DNA from: JAAUQA01 sp036351435
GTDB lineage: Bacteria > Pseudomonadota > Gammaproteobacteria > Competibacterales > Competibacteraceae
Reading direction: 5' to 3'
Length of the DNA stretch: 22,464 nt
Assembly (NCBI GenBank): GCA_036351435.1
Contig: JAZBPA010000040.1
Location: 1-22,464 of the forward strand
Position 1 is the first letter of the stretch; every line of letters starts with the position of its first letter. The notes under the pieces are model-generated. The model was not told the DNA's origin. It saw only the letters and a list, made by a program, of their open reading frames with translations, and did no database searches. This document shows positions 14,415 to 20,148 of the stretch, in pieces. The position numbers and the translations under genes were made by a program.

Positions 14415-15851
14415 ATGTCCACAGCCCTCGTGTGGTTCCGCCGGGATTTACGCTTATGCGACAACCCGGCCTTGTACGAAGCATGCGTCACGCATGATCA
14501 TATCATTCCGGTTTATATTCACGCGCCCGCTGAAGAAGCACCTTGGCAACCCGGTGGCGCCAGCTGCTGGTGGTTGCAGCAAAGCCTAGCAGCGCTTAAT
14601 CAAATACTGTGTGAACGAGATTCCCGTCTGCTCATTCGGAGGGGAAACAGTCTGTCGGTATTACGTGATCTCATTCGGGAGACTGGAGCGACAGCTGTTT
14701 ATTGGAATCGCTTATATGAACCCGCCATCATTGCCCGCGACAAAACCATCAAAGCAGCGCTGCAGCAAGATGGGTTGCAGGTAAACAGTAGTAACGCTGC
14801 ACTGCTCGCCGAACCCTGGACTTTGCGCAAGGATAACGGCGAACCCTATCAAGTGTTTACTCCCTTCTGGAAAGCTAGCTTACGCCGTTTACCGCCTGCA
14901 GCGCCTCTGCCGGTAGCAGAGAAAATCACCTCGCCTGCGGTACAACCTGCCAGCGATTCCTTGGATAGCTTGGAACTACAACCCCGCATCCCTTGGTACA
15001 CCGGTATGCTGGATGCTTGGCAACCCGGTGAAGAAGGCGCGCAACAGCGGCTTGCCCATTTCTGTGACCATCTCCTACAGGATTATCACAATACCCGCAA
15101 TCTACCCGCTGTAGACGGCGTGTCGCGCTTATCCCCCCATTTACATTTCGGTGAGATTTCCCCTCGGCAAATATGGGCCGCGGTCAGCGCCCAGTGCGAC
15201 GGCAACCCACTGGAACGCAAAGGAGCGGAAACCTATCTGCGTGAACTAGGATGGAGGGAATTTGCTCATCACGTGCTATATCATTGGCCGCATACGCCGG
15301 AACAGCCCATGCAGGAACGTTTTGCTGCTTATCCTTGGCGGAACAACACAGCTGAGCTACTGGCGAGTTGGCAACAAGGCCGCACCGGCTATCCTCTGGT
15401 GGACGCCGGAATGCGTGAGTTGTGGGAAACCGGTTGGATGCACAACCGGGTGCGCATGATTGTCGCATCGTGGCTGGTAAAGAATTGCCGTATCCCTTGG
15501 CAGGACGGGGAACGCTGGTTTTGGGATACGTTGGTGGATGCGGATTTGGCGAATAACACACTGGGCTGGCAATGGACCGCGGGATGCGGCACCGATGCTG
15601 CCCCTTATTTCCGCGTGTTCAACCCCGTGCGTCAGAGTGAACAATTCGATGCGGATGGGGTTTATATCCGCCGCTGGTTGCCGGCATTAGCGCGTTTACC
15701 TACTCCTTGGCTGTACCGCCCCTGGGAAACGCCAAAGGCGATACAACAAGAGACCGGTTTTAAACCCGGCATCAATTATCCTCTCCCTGTCATCGATTTA
15801 AAGACCAGTCGCGCCGAAGCGCTGGCGGGTTATGACCGGATCCGCAGTTAG
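14415..15851 (+). CDS. phrB: Deoxyribodipyrimidine photo-lyase (class I CPD photolyase)
   Basis: 478 residues, near E. coli PhrB (472). It repairs cyclobutane pyrimidine dimers using blue light and reduced FAD. The N-terminal antenna-binding alpha/beta domain starts ALVWFRRDLRLCDNPAL. The C-terminal FAD domain contains SPHLHFGEISPRQIWA, ETYLRELGWREFAHHVLYHWP, TGYPLVDAGMRELWETGWMHNRVRMIVASWLVK and DADLANNTLGWQWTAGCGTDAAPYFRVFNP. The asparagine next to the flavin (N381, equivalent to N378 in E. coli) and the inner electron-transfer tryptophan (W385, equivalent to W382) are present, which favours a photolyase over a plant-type cryptochrome. AGAAGAAGAGGG precedes the ATG. It follows fpr by 28 bp. 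The antenna cofactor cannot be decided from sequence alone. Confidence 0.93.
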   Translation: MSTALVWFRRDLRLCDNPALYEACVTHDHIIPVYIHAPAEEAPWQPGGASCWWLQQSLAALNQILCERDSRLLIRRGNSLSVLRDLIRETGATAVYWNRLYEPAIIARDKTIKAALQQDGLQVNSSNAALLAEPWTLRKDNGEPYQVFTPFWKASLRRLPPAAPLPVAEKITSPAVQPASDSLDSLELQPRIPWYTGMLDAWQPGEEGAQQRLAHFCDHLLQDYHNTRNLPAVDGVSRLSPHLHFGEISPRQIWAAVSAQCDGNPLERKGAETYLRELGWREFAHHVLYHWPHTPEQPMQERFAAYPWRNNTAELLASWQQGRTGYPLVDAGMRELWETGWMHNRVRMIVASWLVKNCRIPWQDGERWFWDTLVDADLANNTLGWQWTAGCGTDAAPYFRVFNPVRQSEQFDADGVYIRRWLPALARLPTPWLYRPWETPKAIQQETGFKPGINYPLPVIDLKTSRAEALAGYDRIRS

Positions 15852-15872
15852 TGAATCAGCAACCCTCTATTG

Positions 15873-16301
15873 TTAATCTCTGACCACCAGCACCGACTTA
15901 TTGGAATGCCGTACCACTCGTGCAGCGTTCGGTCCGAGTAGGAAATCTTTCAGATCAGGCCGGTGCGCCGCCATAACGATTAAATCGGCTTCAATTTTCT
16001 TGGCCATTTCGATAATTTCTTCGTAGACCACGCCTTCCACAACGATGTGTTGGCAGACGATGTCTTTGGGGACATGGGCGGCGACAAAATCATGTAAACG
16101 CTTGTTGACTTCCGCTCTTGCCCTGGCCTCGAAATCTTCAGGGAAAAAACTGCCTACAATCGGCATACCATAAGCGGGCAACACTGTCATGATATGCAAC
16201 TGTGAGTCGAAAGCCTTGCAGTAATCGACCGCTGTCGGCAAGGCTTTCATCCAGGAACTGTCTTGATTCAAATCGATAGATAATAAAATATTTTTATACA
16301 T
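15873..16301 (-). CDS. Universal stress protein, UspA family (TRAP-associated TeaD-like)
   Basis: 142 residues, one USP domain. It starts MYKNILLSIDLNQDS and ends AARVVRHSNKSVLVVRD. The nucleotide-binding region reads AAHRPDLKDFLLGPNAARVVRHSNKSV; the glycine-rich loop is degenerate compared with the classic G-2x-G-9x-G-S pattern but resembles TeaD, the ATP-binding USP encoded with the TRAP transporter TeaABC in Halomonas. A very strong Shine-Dalgarno GAGGAGG (complement at 16310-16316) sits eight bases before the start. It lies downstream of TAXI receptor 1 on the same strand, separated by a terminator-like hairpin, which supports a link with TRAP transport. It converges with phrB with a gap of 21 bp. 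The role, regulating transport or sensing ATP, is inferred. Confidence 0.88.
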   Translation of the reverse strand: MYKNILLSIDLNQDSSWMKALPTAVDYCKAFDSQLHIMTVLPAYGMPIVGSFFPEDFEARARAEVNKRLHDFVAAHVPKDIVCQHIVVEGVVYEEIIEMAKKIEADLIVMAAHRPDLKDFLLGPNAARVVRHSNKSVLVVRD

Positions 16302-16349
16302 AGCCCGAACCTCCTCGCATTATGGGGCCGGTAACGCGATTCCTTGCAG

Positions 16350-16385
16350 AAATAAACAGCTGGAGAGAGCTATTCTCTCCCGCTG
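16350..16385 (-). terminator. Intrinsic terminator after TAXI receptor 1
   Basis: Read on the minus strand, GGAGAGA and TCTCTCC (16362-16368 with 16374-16380) form a 7-bp stem with a five-base loop. A further 4-bp stem (CAGC 16357-16360 with GCTG 16382-16385) lies beyond a single mismatch. TTTATTT follows directly on the minus strand (16350-16356). This fits a Rho-independent terminator ten bases after the receptor stop codon; partial read-through into the UspA gene is possible. Confidence 0.7.
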
Positions 16386-16395
16386 GGGCGGCTGG

Positions 16396-17358
16396 TTACT
16401 GCCAACCCTTCTCTTGATAATACTTCATTGCTCCGTCGTGCAACGGTGCTGAAAGGCCGTTCACGATCATATTGCTTGGTTCCAGATTCTCGAAGGCCGG
16501 ATGCAATTTCTTGAACCGGTCGAAATTCTCGAATACTGCAGAAACTACCACATAAATCACCTCTGGAGACGCTTGGGTGGAGGAAACAAAAGTAGCGGCT
16601 ACGCCAAAAGTTTCGGTGTCCGCATCGGTGCCGTTATACATACCGGCTGGGATAGTAGCCTTGGCATAGTAAGGATTGTCCGCTACCAACTTATCCACCT
16701 CAGCACCGGTAACCGGAATGAGCACGGAGTCACAGGCGGTAGTCGCTTCTTTGATGGAGCCGTTGGGATGCCCGACGGTGAATACGATGGCGTCTACTTT
16801 GTTGTCGCATAAAGCTTGCGCCTGTTCAGCAGACTTCAATTCAGAAGCCAACTTGAAATCCTCCATCGTCCAACCCTTTTTCTCCATTAGGATTTCCAAA
16901 GTTGCGCGCTGGCCGGAACCGGGGTTGCCGACATTAACCCGTTTGCCTTTCAGATCATCGAAAGTCTTAATACCGCTGTCCGCACGGGCCACCACGGTAA
17001 AGGGTTCGGGATGCACCGAAAAGACCGCCCGCAAGTCTTCATTAGCACCGGAATCCGCGAACGGCCCTACGCCGTTATAGGCATTGAACTGTTGATCGGA
17101 TTGCGCCACCCCCATATCTTGCTCGCCGGCTTTAAGGGCATTCAGATTAGCAACCGAGCCACCCGTTGAAGGCGCTGTGCATTTAATGCCGTGTTCCTCC
17201 TCGCCGCGATTGACCAATTTACAGATAGATTGGCCGACCACATAGTAAACACCGGTTTGTCCTCCAGTCCCGATGGTGATGAACTTCTCCTCTGCAGCGA
17301 GTACAGTGGTCGATACTGCGGCTAGCGCTGTCGCCAGAAGTGCATGAGATATTTTCAT
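16396..17358 (-). CDS. TRAP transporter solute receptor, TAXI family (copy 1)
   Basis: 320 residues from the ATG at 17358. A TTG at 17367 in frame is rejected because TCCTCT (17368-17373, reading AGAGGA) is spaced nine bases from the ATG. A Sec signal peptide of about 21 residues ends VLA, with cleavage before AEE. TAXI-family features are FITIGTGGQTGVYYVVGQSICKLVN near the mature start, STGGSVANLNALKAGEQDMGVAQSD, VNVGNPGSGQRAT, and AIVFTVGHPNGSI. Such periplasmic receptors bind organic acids for a TRAP membrane permease; the substrate cannot be read from sequence. No permease gene is nearby. The UspA gene follows and a paralogue of about 55-60% identity by eye lies divergently upstream. Confidence 0.93.
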   Translation of the reverse strand: MKISHALLATALAAVSTTVLAAEEKFITIGTGGQTGVYYVVGQSICKLVNRGEEEHGIKCTAPSTGGSVANLNALKAGEQDMGVAQSDQQFNAYNGVGPFADSGANEDLRAVFSVHPEPFTVVARADSGIKTFDDLKGKRVNVGNPGSGQRATLEILMEKKGWTMEDFKLASELKSAEQAQALCDNKVDAIVFTVGHPNGSIKEATTACDSVLIPVTGAEVDKLVADNPYYAKATIPAGMYNGTDADTETFGVAATFVSSTQASPEVIYVVVSAVFENFDRFKKLHPAFENLEPSNMIVNGLSAPLHDGAMKYYQEKGWQ

Positions 17359-17415
17359 TATTGACAATCCTCTAAATATAAAACAATGACTGGTTCAATG
17401 AATGATGTCAGATAT

Positions 17416-17457
17416 GGTCAACCTTGCGCCTGACCGTTGCACTACTAATTGTGCAAC
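17416..17457. repeat. Two abutting inverted repeats (operator or leader hairpins)
   Basis: GGTCA (17416-17420) and TGACC (17431-17435) form the first dyad; GTTGCAC (17436-17442) and GTGCAAC (17451-17457) form the second, directly adjacent, with perfect 7-bp arms. On the minus strand they would be two consecutive hairpins in the leader of TAXI receptor 1. No T-run follows, so they are not intrinsic terminators. Confidence 0.5.
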
Positions 17458-17461
17458 CTCA

Positions 17462-17506
17462 TCAATCCTCAGAGGGCAGTTGTTGTGCCACAATAACCAA
17501 GAGCAT
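17462..17506 (-). CDS. Possible 14-residue leader peptide upstream of TAXI receptor 1
   Basis: The minus strand reads ATG followed by 13 codons and TGA, giving MLLVIVAQQLPSED. A strong Shine-Dalgarno AAGGAG (complement at 17513-17518) lies six bases before the ATG. The first hairpin of the receptor leader begins four bases after its stop codon, an arrangement like translation-sensing leaders. The peptide is too short to judge by composition and may be chance. It overlaps the 19-bp palindrome. Confidence 0.22.
   Translation of the reverse strand: MLLVIVAQQLPSED
17479..17497. repeat. 19-bp imperfect palindrome, possible operator
   Basis: GTTGTTGTG (17479-17487), a central C, then CACAATAAC (17489-17497). 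Eight of nine positions pair. The size and symmetry fit a binding site for a dimeric repressor or activator controlling one or both TAXI genes. The regulator is not encoded in the window as far as I can see. Confidence 0.35.
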
Positions 17507-17600
17507 TAATCGCTCCTTTTTCATGATAATCCAGTTCAGCTGAAATGATAGTCTGCGATGGAAATCCTATTTTTGAAAAAATACCGCGCATCCACTGTTT

Positions 17601-17606
17601 TATAAT
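17601..17606 (+). promoter_or_regulatory. Candidate -10 element for TAXI receptor 2
   Basis: A perfect TATAAT at 17601-17606 on the plus strand, with TG three bases upstream. No good -35 exists at 16-18 bp (TTGAAA lies 22 bp upstream), which suggests an activator-dependent promoter or a chance match. It would leave a leader of about 130 bases. Confidence 0.35.
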
Positions 17607-17742
17607 ATGAGAATCAATGGATTAGTTCTGCTTTGCCAATGCGAGATGCTTGATTTAGTCTGTATTGTTATTTTTTGTTCAGGGCGAGTTCAGGAGAACA
17701 AGGTGACCCTATCTCATTATTCCATGTCGGAGGGACCGTGAA

Positions 17743-18753
17743 ATGTGTAGCTCAAGCCAACTGCTAGGTATCTTCATAGCAACGGTGCTGACTGTGCTTA
17801 GCGGTACCGCTTACGCTGAGCAGGAGCAGGATATTGACAACACGCGGGTGCTCACAATAGGCACCGGCAGTTTAACCGGTGTTTACTATCCCCTGGGTGG
17901 AGCCGTCTGTCGGTTGGTGAATCGGGAGCGAGAGCGTCACGGTATCCGTTGCCTAGCCGATAGCACTGAGGGATCGGTGTCCAATTTAAACGCCATCCGA
18001 GCCGGTGAAATGGACATGGCAGTGGTTCAATCCGATTGGCAATACCACGCTTATCACGGCAGTAGTCAGTTCGAAGCCCAAGGACCCGATCAGGATTTGC
18101 GAGCGGTATTTTCGTTGCACAGCGAACCCTTTACTGTGGTGGCCAGAGCCGATAGCGGTATCACACTATTTGACGATCTCAAGGACAAACGGATTAATGT
18201 CGGTAACCCGGGATCCGGACAGCGTGCCACCTTGGAGGTGGTGTTGGAGGCAATGGGTTGGACCTTGAACGAATTCGCTCAGGTTTTAGAACTTTCGGCG
18301 GCCGAGCAAGCGCAGGCCCTATGTGATAATACCGTGGATGCCATCATTTTCACCGTCGGTCATCCCAATCGCTCTATTCTGGAGGCGACGACAGCTTGCG
18401 ACTCAGTGCTGGTTCCGGTCACCGGTCCCGCCATTGATGAGCTAGTGCAGAGCCGCACTTACTATACGCACGCCACGATTCCCGGAGGGCTGTACCGAGG
18501 TAATGTGGAAGAGATACCCACTTTCGGCGTGAAAGCCACACTAGTTACCTCAACGCGGATACCCGAAGAAACCGTTTATCAAGTCGTGAAAGCCGTGTTC
18601 GACAATTTTGACGAATTTCGCAGTCTGCACCCGGCGCTCGCCGATTTGGACAAGCAGATCATGATTCAGGAAGGTAATAGTGCGCCCTTACATCCGAGCA
18701 CCGGACGGTACTTCCTGGAGACAGGGATCATCGATGCGCCGGCGCCCGAATGA
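17743..18753 (+). CDS. TRAP transporter solute receptor, TAXI family (copy 2)
   Basis: 336 residues. The ATG at 17743 is preceded by GGAGGG at 17729-17734 with eight bases spacing. A Sec signal peptide ends around TAYA, residue 25. The mature protein has the same signatures as copy 1: LTIGTGSLTGVYYPLGGAVCRLVN, STEGSVSNLNAIRAGEMDMAVVQSD, EPFTVVARADSGI, INVGNPGSGQRAT, EQAQALCDN and AIIFTVGHPNRSI. It has a longer N-terminal segment before the first strand and a C-terminal extension (IIDAPAPE). The strong likeness to copy 1 implies duplication followed by divergence of the ligand site and control. It converges with the M48 gene with only six bases between stop codons, so its terminator must lie inside that gene or be Rho-dependent. 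Confidence 0.92.
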   Translation: MCSSSQLLGIFIATVLTVLSGTAYAEQEQDIDNTRVLTIGTGSLTGVYYPLGGAVCRLVNRERERHGIRCLADSTEGSVSNLNAIRAGEMDMAVVQSDWQYHAYHGSSQFEAQGPDQDLRAVFSLHSEPFTVVARADSGITLFDDLKDKRINVGNPGSGQRATLEVVLEAMGWTLNEFAQVLELSAAEQAQALCDNTVDAIIFTVGHPNRSILEATTACDSVLVPVTGPAIDELVQSRTYYTHATIPGGLYRGNVEEIPTFGVKATLVTSTRIPEETVYQVVKAVFDNFDEFRSLHPALADLDKQIMIQEGNSAPLHPSTGRYFLETGIIDAPAPE

Positions 18754-18759
18754 AGCGAT

Positions 18760-19551
18760 TTATCGTTTGCAACGCGGTTGTCTGCCCCGTGCGCGCGCTG
18801 TTTGATAGGTTTGCATCGCTTGTCCCATGTGGCCCTGCAGGGTCTGGGTGCGAGTACCGTGCGACGGGTGGGTGGACATGAATTGCGGGGTTTGTCCGCC
18901 GGTGGCGCGGGCCATATTCTGCCATAACGCCACACTTTCACGCGGGTCGTAGCCGGCCCGTGCCATCAAATCCAGACCGATGATGTCAGCTTCGGTTTCC
19001 TGAGTCCGGCTGAACGGCAGTAAAATACCGAACTGTGCGCCTAAACCCAGACCTTGTAATAAGGCTTTCTGAGTGCCGGGATCGACATTACCCGCTAGGG
19101 AACCCACGGCGCCTAATCCACCCTGTACCGCTAGCTGTTGGGACACTCGTTCGTTAGCATGATTGGCTAATACATGGCCCACTTCGTGACCGATCACCGC
19201 CGCCAGTTGATGTTGGTTTTTGGCCACCTTGAGTAGTCCCGAATAGACCCCGATCTTGCCTCCCGGCAAAGCGAATGCATTGGGGGTTTTATCGCGGAAT
19301 ACTGCAACTTCCCACTGTCCGCCGCCTAATCCGGCGGTAATATCCCACACCACGCAGCGGACATAGTTATTGATGCGTTTATCGGTTTCCAACGGCTTGG
19401 ATTGCTTAAGCTTCGCAAACGATTCCGCCCCCATCGCATCCAACTGTTGCGCCGGCAACAACGCCAATTGCTGGCGCCCGGTGGGCGACATGGCGCAGGC
19501 TGTCACGAAAATAATCCAACCCAGCAGACTTGCCCGCCAGCTGATCGCCAT
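18760..19551 (-). CDS. M48 family zinc metalloprotease, lipoprotein (LoiP/YggG-like)
   Basis: 263 residues from the ATG at 19551; a GTG at 19563 in frame overlaps the upstream gene stop and is an alternative. The ATG gives a lipoprotein signal with VTAC and lipidated C19. The zinc motif HEVGH is at 122-126 (H122, E123, H126), and the third ligand is probably E187 in ETEADIIGLDLMARAGYDP. Other family marks are PNAFALPGGKIGVYSGLL and the C-terminal FMSTHPSHGTRTQ. Members of this group (LoiP, BepA) cleave or monitor outer-membrane proteins in the periplasm. A GGAG lies 11 bases before the ATG, inside the end of the SUKH gene, so the two genes are probably translated from one mRNA. Confidence 0.9.
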   Translation of the reverse strand: MAISWRASLLGWIIFVTACAMSPTGRQQLALLPAQQLDAMGAESFAKLKQSKPLETDKRINNYVRCVVWDITAGLGGGQWEVAVFRDKTPNAFALPGGKIGVYSGLLKVAKNQHQLAAVIGHEVGHVLANHANERVSQQLAVQGGLGAVGSLAGNVDPGTQKALLQGLGLGAQFGILLPFSRTQETEADIIGLDLMARAGYDPRESVALWQNMARATGGQTPQFMSTHPSHGTRTQTLQGHMGQAMQTYQTARARGRQPRCKR

Positions 19552-19559
19552 AGCCGCAT

Positions 19560-20006
19560 TCACTCCAATAACAGTGACGCCGTCGCCTCTAACATGTCAT
19601 TAAAGCTGGCGTAACGTTCGTTCACCCCGCCGGGGTCGCGATCCTGATTGATGAATGATTGGCTGGCCAGATCATAGGCGAGCAGATCATCACCCATCTC
19701 AGCAAAAAAAATTCGTTCAGGAAAGCGTTGTCGGTACTCCTCGTTGGCCTCTAAAAAGCCTAGAATTGAATTACCTGATGCGGGTTCATAATTGCTGATT
19801 TCGGCAAACACCATCAGGCCGAAATCATTGAACCCATTGGTGATCGCCAAGAAATGTAAATACTCCGCAGGCAGGTCAAAATCCAGCGCTTGCCGGACTT
19901 GTTCCTGCAACGTGTGCAAGCGCTCTGCCGGACAGGGAGGTTCCAGTCCGCTTTCGCTGCGTGCTTCATCCAATAAAGACAGGAAGTTAGGAGGTAAGTC
20001 GTTCAT
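19560..20006 (-). CDS. SMI1/KNR4 (SUKH superfamily) protein
   Basis: 148 residues from the ATG at 20006; a GTG at 20015 is in frame but has no room for its Shine-Dalgarno, while GAGG is placed ten bases before the ATG. The pattern LPAEYLHFLAITNGFNDFGLMVFAEISNYEPASG is the typical SMI1/KNR4 core (about 45-80), with an acidic surface throughout and a C-terminal SFNDMLEATASLLLE. SUKH proteins are often immunity proteins of contact-dependent or secreted toxins, but single housekeeping-like copies also exist. Here no toxin gene is adjacent; the downstream neighbour is an M48 metalloprotease, nine bases from the stop to the chosen ATG. Function unknown. Confidence 0.8.
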   Translation of the reverse strand: MNDLPPNFLSLLDEARSESGLEPPCPAERLHTLQEQVRQALDFDLPAEYLHFLAITNGFNDFGLMVFAEISNYEPASGNSILGFLEANEEYRQRFPERIFFAEMGDDLLAYDLASQSFINQDRDPGGVNERYASFNDMLEATASLLLE

Positions 20007-20048
20007 CAATGCCACACCTCAACTTATTGCAATGATCGTTTCATCATG

Positions 20049-20102
20049 ACGGTTAGTTTGTGTAGAAGCAAGCAGAGCACTAACCGTAACTTGGGGCTTG
20101 CT
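20049..20102. repeat. Two interleaved perfect inverted repeats (possible pseudoknot or operators)
   Basis: ACGGTTAGT (20049-20057) is the reverse complement of ACTAACCGT (20079-20087), a 9-bp perfect pair. AGCAAGC (20067-20073), inside that loop, pairs with GCTTGCT (20096-20102), 7 bp perfect. The order A-B-A'-B' is that of an H-type pseudoknot if transcribed. The end is 46 bases before the carboxylase ATG. Alternatively the 9-bp pair, spaced 30 bp from start to start (about three helical turns), is a double operator of the divergent promoters. Confidence 0.45.
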
Positions 20103-20148
20103 GTATTGACCCGGTAATGGCCATTTTCTCAACAATAGAAGAAAAATC

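Larger units (their letters stand above)
17359..17742. other. 384-bp divergent control region between the two TAXI genes
   Basis: No long reading frame is present. The region holds two abutting dyads (17416-17457), a possible 14-codon leader peptide on the minus strand (17462-17506), a 19-bp imperfect palindrome (17479-17497), an AT-rich near-palindrome at 17568-17583, and a perfect TATAAT at 17601. Both receptor genes must be controlled from here. Confidence 0.7.
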
